The position numbers and the translations under genes are program-made. Shown in pieces: positions 11,912 through 22,383 of a DNA stretch of 64,000 nucleotides. The stretch's first letter is position 1; each line of letters opens with the position of its first letter. The notes beneath the pieces are model-generated. The model saw nothing but the letters and a program-made list of their open reading frames with translations, had not been told where the DNA came from and did not search any database. Source of the DNA: Stomorhina lunata (taxonomy: Eukaryota > Arthropoda > Insecta > Diptera > Rhiniidae). Where the stretch lies: the NCBI GenBank assembly GCA_933228675.1, contig OW121743.1, positions 80,857,363 through 80,921,362 of the forward strand, read 5' to 3'.

Positions 11912-13005
11912 TAAGTAAAAATTGAGTTCAAAACTTTAATCATTGAGTCTAAATTGACTACATTGTTAACTCTATATGGTCTTAGCTATTGAATATAGCC
12001 TTTACTTTTTAGAGTATAAAGATCTTTTACAAAATGAATTAAACAATTTTACAATAAATGTTTTTTTAGACTTACCTATTTTATCTGTTAAACTTGTTCA
12101 TCGTTTTTTAAATAGCTATACTAGTTACATATTTTATATAATTTAAATATTTTTCTCATTTTCAATTGCCTTGACCTTTATCAAATCGAAATGTTTCTTT
12201 GCTCAACTGTTGTCTATTTAAAAGCCAGCAAACCAAAAAAATTGATAGTGAAATATTTATTAGAGTCTGGTACTTAAGCTTTAATCGTCAGGTTTTGCAT
12301 TTGTCAAGGTAGGTCGTACATTCAACTTTGGAATTGTCTTGAAGAAAAGGAAAAGAAAACAAGAAATCAATATTTGGCATCAAGATTTTTGAAAATAAAA
12401 AATGTATAACTGCAATGAAGAAAGTCAATGTCACTATAAGTATGGAAAGGTATATGTGACAGTAGATCTATTTTTTTAATTATATATATATTAAACTTAT
12501 ATTAATTCCATATGTCTTTGTACAAACTACAAGATTTAGAATTTATTTATAAATTTCATAAAGTTAAATTTATAAGGAATAATAAATAATCGCATTATTA
12601 ATTAAATAAAATCTCGTATAAGTTAAATATTGTGGGAGATGGTTTGCCACAAAACTTTAATTGTTAATGCTTTAGTAGTTACTTAGGAAATGTATACGTG
12701 CTGGCAAATAAAAGAGAAAATGGGGCGTGTACTTAATATTTGTTGAGTGCTTTGCTAAATATCAATCATACGTATCGTGGTACTATGTATATAATTTATT
12801 GCTGGTAAAATCTATTAGCCAATTCACAGTCTCTGCTATTGTGTGCTATTGTCCTATTGTCATAAATATTTATGACTGTCATAAAAATTTTGTTGGTATT
12901 TCCCATTAAAAAATATTATATGACAATATCACTTTGAAACCTATGTTTACTCACCGTGCTATTTAATTCAGTGATGCCACGCTCATATTTCAGCGTTTTT
13001 TGTTT
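11912..13005. other. A+T-rich sequence, no gene recognised
   Basis: Short open frames only (for example 12727-12909), with no recognisable domain and no start-site or splice context that I would trust. Confidence 0.5.
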
Positions 13006-13013
13006 GAAAAAAT

Positions 13014-14148
13014 TTATTTTCAATGTACATAAATGACCTGCCACAATTTCTGAAGTACTCAAAGGTACATTTATATGCCGACGACGTTCAAATTTATATG
13101 GATAGTTCGATTGAATGTATTGAGGAAAATATCGGGAAAGTCAATTTTGATCTAGATAGCGTGTACAGATGGGCTACCGCTAATAAACTTTTAATAAATC
13201 CACACAAATCGAAATGCATGATTATTCACAAAAAAAGTACCAGATATAACTTGAATTCGGACGTAATACTAAATAACCACAAAATCAAATATGTGTCATC
13301 AGCAAGAAATTTGGGTGTTATCTTCAACAACAATTTAGAATGGTCCAACCACATAAGAAAAGCTGCTGGAAATATTTATCTAATGTTACGTAGTCTATGG
13401 TCTACACAATATTTTACACCACTGAATGTCAGAATTTTAATAGCCAAGACTTATTTGATGCCACGGTTGCTATATGGCAGTGAACTTTTCACTAGCTGTG
13501 ATGCAGCAAGTAAAAATGTACTTAGTAAAACATTTAACAACATAATTAGATATGTCTATGGTTTACGCAGATTTGATCATATTTCATCTTTTCTAAACAA
13601 ATTATACGGAATGTCTTTACATAATTTAATGGAATCGAAGGCATTAATATTGCTGCATAAAATCATATACACAAAGGAGCCATCGTACCTTTATAATCGT
13701 TTAATTTTTGCTAGATCGAACAGAGGTAATAAGCTAATCCCTCCAAGACATCGAAGCCTTGTCTCTGAACATCAGTTTTTCATATATTCTATTCGTCTTT
13801 GGAACTCGCTTCCCCATTCCTTTCAAACAAACAACAACAATAACCAATTTAAAAAGCTTTTACAAACAAATCAAAACTAACATTGATATTATTACTTATA
13901 TGTGATTATTAAATATATATTTTTTTTTCTCTTTTAATCGTTAATTAATTACGTTTTTTTTTATATAAATTGTATTTAATTTTAATTGATTATCTAATTA
14001 ATATTTTTTTTTTGTTTTAATGATTCATTAAATTATTTTATATATTATTATTATTTTTACTCTTGTATAAACTATTATAATAGTATCAACTTGAATCGCA
14101 CACTATAAATATAAGATTTTTATCTTGTTGTGTGCGCTAAACAAATAA
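13014..14148 (+). mobile_element. 5'-truncated non-LTR retrotransposon, split at its tail by a BEL element
   Basis: Contains the C-terminal half of an RT frame, a 3' untranslated region of about 270 bp, and a 3' stem-loop (CGCACAC 14097-14103 with GTGTGCG 14130-14136, inner stem AAGAT/ATCTT). Its AAATAAATAA-type tail continues at 18400-18420, beyond the inserted LTR element. AAAAAATT occurs at the 5' junction (about 13007-13014) and right after the tail, a possible but A-rich target duplication. Confidence 0.82.
13023..13880 (+). pseudogene. Non-LTR reverse transcriptase, C-terminal part
   Basis: 285 codons, uninterrupted. The RT active site is LYADDVQIY (residues 17-25), preceded by YINDLP and followed by the thumb region and a C-terminal tail ending in LWNSLPHSF, as in many insect jockey-superfamily-like elements. 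In-frame homology starts just before the ATG (LFS-MYINDLP) and ends at an upstream stop at 13005, so the ATG is not a natural start. The endonuclease, the N-terminal RT motifs and any ORF1 are lost by 5' truncation. The clean frame suggests a fairly recent insertion. The clade is tentative. Confidence 0.87.
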
Positions 14149-14526
14149 TGTTAGGCGAGGCGAGACGTAAACTACAAAAAAACAACCTATCGATCTGACG
14201 TCGATTTTAGAACTCAATTTTTATTTACAAAACTTAACCTAAGGTAAACTAAAACTCTTATTATCTAATTTTATCTAAATTTATCTAACAACACATGTGG
14301 CAAGCATGTGTTGTTACAATACTTATGTATACTGAAATTACCTAAAATAGCTTATCTTACACACACCAGTCTTGTGTGGAAAATTACCATTGATAAGATC
14401 AACAGTAGGTAAAAATATCCTTTGATAATACTATTTTAAATATACATACATTTTCCAAATGTATAATTCAGTGCACAACATGGTAAATCTTATAATATAG
14501 AATTTATACTTCTATAAGATTGAACA
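14149..14526 (-). repeat. LTR (3' LTR of the small BEL/Pao element)
   Basis: Starts TGTTAGGCG and ends TTGAACA on the plus strand (TG...CA ends). Contains the perfect 10-bp inverted repeat ACAACACATG...CATGTGTTGT (stem with a 7-nt loop) about 160 bp from its left edge. Confidence 0.95.
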
Positions 14527-14545
14527 TACTGCCGGCCTTGAAAGA
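14527..14545 (-). other. Polypurine-type tract next to the 3' LTR
   Basis: On the minus strand it reads TTTCAAGGCCGGCAGTA directly before the LTR. The large BEL element has CAAGGCGGGCGGCAA at the same place, so a CAAGGC-GGC core is shared. It is the likely plus-strand primer site. Confidence 0.55.
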
Positions 14546-15769
14546 TCATAATCTTTCAACAAAAAAAATATGTTTTGTACATATACGTAATAATAAAATA
14601 CTCAGGAAAGACAGTTCTTAGTTCTTCTTAGTTGGACATCTAGTTGATTTTTGACTGTATAGGCTTTTATGATGAGATGGCGATGAAAACCCAACATATT
14701 TTACGGCCTTAGTACCACTGCATGAAACTAGTAGGAAGGTTTTTATGTTACGACCAGAATAGATACATATTTATAGTATATTCAGCTTTGAGATAACAGC
14801 ATTTCAAATGATTGATTTGTAGACTACCGGCTCAATGTATCGAAACGGCTTGAGAAGTTTTGCCAAGGCTGTCAACTCACCAACAACAACACAGATTTTT
14901 AAATGTTGTAAATATTTCTTGCTTCAGATAGCTGGAATTCCTCATACAGCTTATTATAATTGTCGTTATGACTAGCTTGATTTTATAAAATAACAAAGCT
15001 TTTGTCATTGTCTTCATAAATTGTTTTCCATTTTTCTTCAAGGTCTTCAATAGATTGATTGGTTTGTTCTATTTTTCTAAATCATCAAAAATATTTTGGT
15101 TGGATGAATATTGTTCCACTACATTTTGGATTCTTCTTATGATCCATATGTCTTTGTATTCATATTTTAAACATTGCTGTAATTCCTCTTCTCTTTGATT
15201 CATGCTCATTAAATTAAATACTTTTCGTCATTAAATACTAATATGCAGTTCTTTCCTTCTTTCTTGCTGTTTCTTCGGTAATACTTCATCAACTCCTTCA
15301 GCAAAAACATAGACACTCCCTCTGATGAATCTCTCTTAGTATTTAAATATTGTAAAATATATATTTTTTCATAATATTAATTTTCACCTTAAATGTTAGA
15401 GTTAGTATTTTAATTAATTATTTACCTATACAATATGTATTAATTAATTAATTATTAATTTTTAACATTTCTTTACAATATTATAGAATTACATTACTTT
15501 TTAATAAAATGTTAACAGAATTCTATTACTTTTCATTATTGATGTAAATCATTGTTAAATATTTATTAATAAAAATTTAAATTCATTGATAGGAAAAGAA
15601 TGAACATTGATGATATTTCGCCTCATATCTTCATTGTTGATTCTTACGTCTATCATATGAATAAGCCATCTGAACCTAATGTGGTTCGGATGACCCTCCC
15701 CCCTCCAACATTTTAGGAGGAAAAATATTAAAAAAATCTTTTAAAATAAAATTTCTGACTACCATCACA
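14546..15769 (-). other. 3' internal region of the small BEL/Pao element
   Basis: 1.2 kb between the gag-protease stop and the LTR, where pol would normally start. I see no RT, RNase H or integrase motif in any frame, only short frames (one of about 45 codons near 15207-15080). A G-run of the form GGAGGGGGGAGGG lies on the minus strand near 15700. Confidence 0.7.
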
Positions 15770-17743
15770 TTAAACATTTGTCACTTTTACAGGCTCATCT
15801 GATCCTGTGGCTATCCAGCCTAGCTTAGTATTTTGAAACACTATTCTCTTACATTTCGATTTTATTTGACCTACACGTAATAGATCAAAAAATATCTCTG
15901 ACCCAATTACCATGTCGATAGCTCCTGGAATATTATAATTCGGGTCTGCTAAATTGATTCCTTCCATATTCCCAACCACAAACTTCTGTTCTGGAACATT
16001 GGACATAATTTCTTGAATAACTAATACCTCAATATTCTTATTATAATTTGACTCTTTAGATCTTAGCTTTATTGAAACCTTTCCATCTACTTTAGACCTA
16101 TTCTTACCTAAACCTTCAATTGTATTGTAGGACTTCAAACTTTTTAATTTTAATTTATTCTTAAATCGTTTGGTCATAAGACAAACCTGAGACCCACTGT
16201 CTAGAAGAACTCGAGTGTTAACCCACTGGTTATCAGCATTCTTAACTTCTACTACAGCTGTTGGTAGTAAAACGGAAGACTTAGTTTTGTTATTTTCATT
16301 TTTGCTAAATGGACTTTTAACTTTTGCTTTATGCAATAACGTATTGTGCTGCTTATTGCATAATTTGCATCTAATATTTCTAGAACATTCCTTATACAAA
16401 TGACCAGAATTTAAACATTTATAGCAAACAACATGTTCTTTCGTTTTTCTCCATTTTTCTTTGATTGAGAGGCTTTTAAAGTTAGAACACTTATACAAAT
16501 TATTTTTGTGGTCACAATTTGAAAAGCATTTATAATTGCTGTTTCTTTTTGTCTGAGCGCTTTTAACTGATTCTAGAGATATCTTTTCTCGACATTCCAT
16601 TTGCTCATCATGGTTAATAAACTGTCGACTTGCCTCTAAAGAATAGTGCATTTGCTCTATAAACTCTACTAATTTGTGTACTTTTGGAAGTTCCCTAGAT
16701 CCTCCCAAATACTGTTCGAATTGGACTCTTAAATTGTCGTCCATCTTCCTTTGAAGAACAAAGCAAAGAAACGCTTGTTGCATTTCTTCAGAGCTAATTT
16801 TTATAGCATCAAGTGCCTGTAAACTCTCATTTACCTCATCCATAAAAGTTTTTATGCTTTCTAAATTAAAACAGATTTGTGGTGCATCCAAAATGCTTTT
16901 AAAATAAATAGACGTAATGGCTCTTTTATTGGAATAATATTTTCTTAAAATATCCCAGGCTAATTCAAAGTTTTCAGCTTTAACTGGCAATTTTGCAACC
17001 AACTTAAGTGCATCACCAGTTAACTTAGCTTTTAGAATACACATTTTTTGTGTATTAGAAATTGGTTGGTCAATAATTAGTTGCTCGAAAAGCTCACTAA
17101 ACGTATCCCACTCTGTATAGCTTCCACTAAATATAGGAATGTCTATTTTTGGTAGTGTATACGGAAGATTTGTAGTATAACATTCTATGGCTGGAATGTT
17201 TTCATACAAATCTTTTAAAGAATAAAACACTTCCGTAAGTTCGTCGTCAGGAAACTGGCCCAAATATTCTAAAAATATATTTTCAGCTACTTTATATTTT
17301 TCCCTAACTACTTCTATAGAAGCCTGTCTTATCTTAAATTTATTAATTTTTTCCTCCAATTCATTCAAAACGTATTGGAATTGTCTCATAAGACCACTTT
17401 GAACTTTTGGCTGAAGATCAACTTCTAATTTCTCTATCACTAATTTATTTTTAAAGTGACTATACACAATGTCAAAATTTTGTATAGCCTCCTTTATTTC
17501 AGCTACAAAATTCGTTTTGAAATATGAACTATTTTCAATAGTAACTGAAGGAGGATGGAGCCCTAAGTCATTCTTAATAAATTTTTCTTTTACGTAATTA
17601 AATCTAGCCCTAAGTTCCATAACAGCTTTCCTAAATTCATGGCTGGGAATCTCATGCTCGGCTAATTTATTTAAATTATTATATAATTCTACTACCTCAC
17701 AACCTAACTTCTCCTGTTCTTTAACTAAATCTACCTGATTCAT
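15770..17743 (-). CDS. BEL/Pao gag-protease polyprotein
   Basis: 657 codons, intact, starting at an ATG in a T/A-rich leader 278 bp inside the 5' LTR. The order is an N-terminal helical region, then the DUF1759-type gag domain from about residue 198 (LPKIDIPIFSGSYTEWDTF). Zinc knuckles follow near residues 435-465 (CYKCLNSGHLYKEC, then CKLCNKQHNTLLH). The retroviral-type aspartic protease of the DUF1758 class comes next, with its catalytic LLDSGSQ near residue 514. The protein stops just after the GWIATG motif that ends this protease domain, where an ordinary BEL polyprotein runs on into RT. The frame has no internal stop and is alone in the element. Role: capsid and its processing, assembled in the cytoplasm. 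Confidence 0.93.
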   Translation of the reverse strand: MNQVDLVKEQEKLGCEVVELYNNLNKLAEHEIPSHEFRKAVMELRARFNYVKEKFIKNDLGLHPPSVTIENSSYFKTNFVAEIKEAIQNFDIVYSHFKNKLVIEKLEVDLQPKVQSGLMRQFQYVLNELEEKINKFKIRQASIEVVREKYKVAENIFLEYLGQFPDDELTEVFYSLKDLYENIPAIECYTTNLPYTLPKIDIPIFSGSYTEWDTFSELFEQLIIDQPISNTQKMCILKAKLTGDALKLVAKLPVKAENFELAWDILRKYYSNKRAITSIYFKSILDAPQICFNLESIKTFMDEVNESLQALDAIKISSEEMQQAFLCFVLQRKMDDNLRVQFEQYLGGSRELPKVHKLVEFIEQMHYSLEASRQFINHDEQMECREKISLESVKSAQTKRNSNYKCFSNCDHKNNLYKCSNFKSLSIKEKWRKTKEHVVCYKCLNSGHLYKECSRNIRCKLCNKQHNTLLHKAKVKSPFSKNENNKTKSSVLLPTAVVEVKNADNQWVNTRVLLDSGSQVCLMTKRFKNKLKLKSLKSYNTIEGLGKNRSKVDGKVSIKLRSKESNYNKNIEVLVIQEIMSNVPEQKFVVGNMEGINLADPNYNIPGAIDMVIGSEIFFDLLRVGQIKSKCKRIVFQNTKLGWIATGSDEPVKVTNV

Positions 17744-18005
17744 TTTTACTTTTTATTTAAAATTAATTAAACAATTTTTTTTTTAATAAATTGTTATATT
17801 TTATAATTTTTTTTAATATAAAGTTAATAAATATTATTTTTTTTTAATTTCGCGAACCGATAGTTAAATTTTTGTTAAGAACGAGAAAACACGAAAAAAC
17901 AATCTTTCACTTATTTTTCGTTATTATATTATATTTTAAAATACTTTTATGATTTTTAAATTATCAAAAAATTTAAGACATAACTTAAGGTTACGCACAC
18001 AAAAA

Positions 18006-18018
18006 CACGGGGTCACCA
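18006..18018 (-). other. Candidate primer-binding site
   Basis: Three bases inside the 5' LTR the minus strand reads TGGTGACCCCGTG. It begins with TGG, as needed to pair with a tRNA CCA end. The tRNA is not identified. Confidence 0.6.
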
Positions 18019-18021
18019 AAA

Positions 18022-18399
18022 TGTTAGGCGAGGCGAGACGTAAACTACAAAAAAACAACCTATCGATCTGACGTCGATTTTAGAACTCAATTTTTATTTA
18101 CAAAACTTAACCTAAGGTAAACTAAAACTCTTATTATCTAATTTTATCTAAATTTATCTAACAACACATGTGGCAAGCATGTGTTGTTACAATACTTATG
18201 TATACTGAAATTACCTAAAATAGCTTATCTTACACACACCAGTCTTGTGTGGAAAATTACCATTGATAAGATCAACAGTAGGTAAAAATATCCTTTGATA
18301 ATACTATTTTAAATATACATACATTTTCCAAATGTATAATTCAGTGCACAACATGGTAAATCTTATAATATAGAATTTATACTTCTATAAGATTGAACA
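18022..18399 (-). repeat. LTR (5' LTR of the small BEL/Pao element)
   Basis: Same length as the partner at 14149-14526, and no difference was seen by eye. This is what one expects shortly after insertion. Confidence 0.95.
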
Positions 18400-18726
18400 A
18401 ATAAATAAATAAATAAATAAAAAATTGGCATGATTGATCTTATCAAATTTTTTCTGTTGACAGATAATTTCGCACCAAAATTAAAACAAAAACAATTACG
18501 AATTTTTTTTAACAAAAAAATCGAAATCAAATACGTAATACAAATTTGGAAATGGAATCTGACAATGTGGTAAGTTCTTGTTGTTTTTCTTTTTCTGTGT
18601 AGTAGTATGACGTCTATCAAAATATACAATGGTTAATATACGACAGGTGTTCACAGTAGTGCTATTTGATCCTAAATAGCACTTTAAGATTTAGCACTTT
18701 AGTAGACATAGTGAATTGGCTATATA
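18400..18726. other. LINE tail and short spacer
   Basis: 18400-18420 is the AAATAAATAA tail of the LINE at 13.0-14.1 kb. The rest is A+T-rich with no gene seen. Confidence 0.6.
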
Positions 18727-19434
18727 TCTATATCTATAAAAAAATGTCCGCGTCTGTTTGTATGTTGTTTGTTTGGGAAGGAAAATGACAAATATAGACG
18801 ACCGAGAGGCCCGATTTTTCTGAAATTTGACAATATGTTAAGGTGTGACCGATGGATGGTCAAGTGGGCGTGACCACTCCCATATAAGTCAGATTTTAAA
18901 ACATACAAATATTGATGATCAAACCTACCGATTTTTCTGAAATTTTGACTGTGGAGTAAGGTCTGATTGGTAGTTAAAATAGCCTAGGGTTTTTCTGAAA
19001 TCTCAAGTGGGCGTGACCCCTTCCATATAACTCATATATTAAAAATGACAAATAAGAATGACCGAGCGGCCGGATTTTTCTGAAATTTTGACAGTATGGT
19101 AAGGTGTGACCGGTGGTTAAAATAGGCAAGGGTTTCTTCAGAAATCTCAAGTGGGCGTGACCCCTCCCATATAACTCATATATTAAAAATAACAATTATA
19201 GGCGACCGAGAGGGCCGATTTTTCTGAAATTTTGACAGTATGTTAAGGTGTAACCGGTGGGTAAACAAGGTCAGGTTTTTTTTTGAAATATCAAGTGGGC
19301 GTGACCACTCCCATCTAAGTTAGATTTTAAAATATACATTAATAAATATACATATTAAGGTTTTAAAATAGGCCAATTTTTTAAGTTAAAAACTTTAACT
19401 ACCTACCCGGGCAACGCCGGGTAAAATCAGCTAA
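18727..19434 (+). mobile_element. Helitron-like non-autonomous element
   Basis: Begins TCTATATCTATAAA after an A. Ends with a hairpin (CCCGG gcaacg CCGGG at about 19407-19422) followed after about nine bases by CTAA and then T. This matches the Helitron rule of a TC start, a 3' hairpin, a CTRR end and insertion between A and T. The inside has about four imperfect repeats of 120-150 bp with the phrases AAGTGGGCGTGACC, CTCCCATATAA and GATTTTTCTGAAATTTTGAC. No helicase is encoded. Confidence 0.72.
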
Positions 19435-19440
19435 TATATT

Positions 19441-20225
19441 ATAAATGTGTCTGTAAGTTTGTTTATTTCTTTGTTTGAAAGAGGTTGACTCCTAAACAAT
19501 TCGACCGATTTCAAAATTAGAAATTAGATAGAACATTCCCTTAAGGTGGTTATAGGATATGTTTTGTTTCAAAACTTGGTCCAGAAAAGGCCGAAATAGG
19601 GTAAATGGTGGACCAAATGGTGAAAAATTAAATATTTATCTTTGAATTTGGTAAGCCATAAAAGTTGTAAACTTCAAACTTAACAGAAGTAAATTCATTC
19701 AGTAAATTTAGAAAATAATTAAAAGGATCGGAGCAGGGGATGGCCCCTTCCCCGTTACAAATACAATACAATGATTTTTGAACTTTAGATAAAGTTATAC
19801 TAACAAGTTTCAATCGTCTACATGCCATTTTAAAACTTAATCCGAGAAGGGTTCCAAATAGAGGATCAAATACGGCTATTTCTATACATATATAATATTA
19901 ATGAAATTGTAAGCTTGTTTATTTCTTTGTTTGAGATGAAATACTTCCTAAACCGCTTTACTAATTTAGATGAAATTTTTAATGTGGATAGATGTTTCCC
20001 TCAAGATCGTCAAGAAATATGTTTTGTTTCAAAATCTGGTCCGGAAAGAGGGTCAAATAGTACACCAAATAGGGTAAATAGTGCAAAATTTAATATGTTT
20101 CATTGAATGATAAGCTATAAAAGTTATAAAAATTCAGTCAATTTAAGTTCACTTCGTTCCAGAAAAAAGTAATAAGGATCGAAGCAGGGGCATGATGCCT
20201 TCCCCTTTTACAAATACAATGCCTA
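19441..20225 (+). repeat. Two diverged copies of a dispersed repeat
   Basis: 19441-19870 and about 19890-20225 share the phrases GTTTGTTTATTTCTTTGTTTGA, ATATGTTTTGTTTCAAAA, GGTCCGGAAA and AAATAGGGTAAATAG. There is no coding sequence. Open frames in it translate the repeat only. Confidence 0.6.
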
Positions 20226-20448
20226 TAACTGGGTTAACCGATTTTGATTGAATGTTTGAATGTTTTGCTGTATGTATGTTCTTTATCGAAAAGTAAACTA
20301 TGCACTTGATCATGTTATGCTCTTTAGCGAAGTTATTGCGCATGAGCCGACAAAGGTTTTTAAGTTGGTAATATTAATTGCCACCAGGTGGCACCACTGA
20401 AAATGACTCAAAATGCACTACATCGTAAACTGTGCATTTGATCATGCC

Positions 20449-21376
20449 TTCTTCTTCTGTTATCCTTGACTCCCAGTGGAGCATAGGGACTCAACCATCC
20501 TTTTATATCGAACTCTATTGCGAGATGTTAGGCATACATCATTCCATGAATAGTTTGCTGCTTGTAACTCCGCATCAATTGACCTTCTCCACGTTCTAGC
20601 AGGTGCACCAACACGACGGCCGCTTCCTTGTGGATTCCAACGAAGCGCTTGTCGAGCAATGTTGGTATTTGGCCTTCGAAGTGTGTGGCCTATCCATCGC
20701 CATTTCCGTTGACATACCTCTATAGAAGAAGGGATTTGGTTTGTAGCGTTTAGTAGATCTTCATTTCTTATTCGATTTGGCCACCATATATTAAGGATTT
20801 GCCGCAAGCATTTGTTTGCAAAGGTTTGCAGGCGCTTATCGATGGCATTTGTGCGTTTCCAAGTTTCGCAGCCGTAATACAAGATGGACTTGACATTCGA
20901 GTTATATATTCGTAACTTAGTTGTTGTTGATATTTGCCGAGATTTCCATATAGTTCGGAGAATGCCGAATGCAGATTTTGCCTTATTAATACGCGATTCA
21001 ATATCCTCATCGGCGCCACCTTTTGTAGATACCAAACTACCAAGATAATTAAAGGTACCTACACAACCAATACCCTCGTTATCCACATTGATGTGTGGCG
21101 ACGGGTTTGCGCCATAGCCTCCAGGCATAATCTTTGTCTTGGAGATATTGATTTCCAGCCCAGCTGCCCGAGATTCAACAGTAATAGCGCTAGTGTTTTC
21201 TTGAAGGTGAGCTGGTCTTTGGCTTAGAAGACATACGTCATCGGCGTATTCCAAGTCCTCGAGTTGCTTAAATGGTGTCCATTGGATACCACGTCTACCA
21301 TTCAGTGCCGTGCGCATTATATTGTCGATGACAAGGATAAAAAGTATAGGTGATAATATACATCCTTGTCTTACTC
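20449..21376 (-). mobile_element. 5'-truncated RTE-like LINE fragment
   Basis: About 928 bp, flanked by the 6-bp target duplication CATGCC (20443-20448 and 21377-21382). On its coding strand it ends in AGAAGAAGAA, a short tandem tail typical of this kind of LINE. Truncation falls inside the RT domain. The flanking repeat rejoins correctly when the fragment is removed. Confidence 0.88.
20460..21376 (-). pseudogene. Non-LTR reverse transcriptase, C-terminal part (RTE-like)
   Basis: An uninterrupted frame of about 305 codons. It opens in the middle of RT with GVRQGCILSP and has the active site YADDVCLLS about 24 codons after the first ATG (21317). It then has FNYLGSLVS, a connection region, and the C-terminal WRWIGHTLRRP motif followed by a basic stretch (GRRVGAPARTWRR). 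The arrangement resembles RTE-clade proteins with no RNase H, and I hold the clade tentatively. The endonuclease and first RT motifs are lost, so it cannot act alone. The open frame shows it has not sat here long. Confidence 0.87.
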
Positions 21377-21943
21377 CATGCCTTGATCTTTGGCAAAGTT
21401 GTTGCCAATTAACCGGCTAAGATTACAGTTTTGGCATATACAATTTTCGACAGGTGGCGCCACTGAGATTTACTCAAAGTGAATTAAATCGTAAGTTGTG
21501 TATTTGATTATACTCTGATCTTTAGCAAAATTGTTACACATGAATAATACTCAAAGTGAATTAAATCGTAAGTTGTGCATTTGATTATGCTCTGATCTTT
21601 AGCAAAATTGTTACACATGAGCAGACAAAGCCAAAATCAATGAAAATTACTCAAAATGAATTAAATCGTAAACTGTGCATTTGATCTCGCTATAATCTTG
21701 CCAAAGTTATTACGTTGAGTCAACGGAGGTTTCTAAGTTGATAAAACCAATTTCCAAAATTATTCAAAATGAATTGAACTGTAAACTACATATTTGATCA
21801 TGTGTTGATAGGACAAAATGATTATTTCCTCTTAATTAATTATAGTACTTTATGAAATAAAAATATGAAAACTTTAAAATTTGCCTCGAAATGCTTATCA
21901 TGAAGCTCCGAGCAAGGCTCGGTCAACCAGGTGCTATACAATT

Positions 21944-22383
21944 ATTGCTCGTTTAAAGATATTAGTTTTAATGTATTGAATCGAGCTGATTTGGTATAAA
22001 AAAATTGTCTTTATAAGGACTACTGTTAAGAGCCTTACAGTAACCGATATCTTCTAACTACAGAAGCATGTAAATTCTTAATATAATCACTTCTGTTTTT
22101 AATAAAAATATGCCCTTTTAAATGTCCTTTGTTGTGGTAATATTTTTGAAAACCACAGGTTTTTCCCATTAAATCTGTATGTCTTCAACCTTTTCAAAAA
22201 AACATTTCCATGCAAGTGTGTATTGGCAGTTTAACTATACCTTTACACTTATACATACTCATATCAAATACAACTGTAAAAGTTAGTGCCGGCATGTTTT
22301 TATTGCTCCGGAGTTTTATTTTTCAATAACGGAAAACACAATTTATGTTGAGTACGCCATTTTACATTTATGACATATTTTTC
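21944..22383. other. Spacer with an inverted ACGAGCAATAATTGTAT motif
   Basis: ACAATTATTGCTCGTTTAAA at about 21949-21968 is the complement of the family H 5' motif, placed right after the 3' end of copy B. The rest shows no gene. Confidence 0.5.

Larger units (their letters stand above)
14149..18399 (-). mobile_element. BEL/Pao LTR retrotransposon, gag-protease only
   Basis: 4251 bp, on the minus strand. The two LTRs are both 378 bp and look identical by eye. The 5-bp target duplication AATAA lies at 14144-14148 and 18400-18404. A primer-binding-site candidate and a short purine-rich tract sit at the expected places. The only large frame is a 657-codon gag-protease. RT, RNase H and integrase are absent. 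The young age with an intact gag-protease frame makes it a candidate non-autonomous element that relies on pol from a full-length relative. Confidence 0.95.
20226..21943 (+). mobile_element. Family H dispersed element, copy B (split by a LINE fragment)
   Basis: Two stretches of the about 130-bp repeat (20285-20448 and 21383-21800) and the conserved 3' end with its CCGAGC/GCTCGG hairpin and TCAACCAGGTGCT (about 21905-21940). The 5' block with GGTAAAAAGGG runs is missing. The LINE at 20449-21376 interrupts a repeat unit. Confidence 0.8.
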
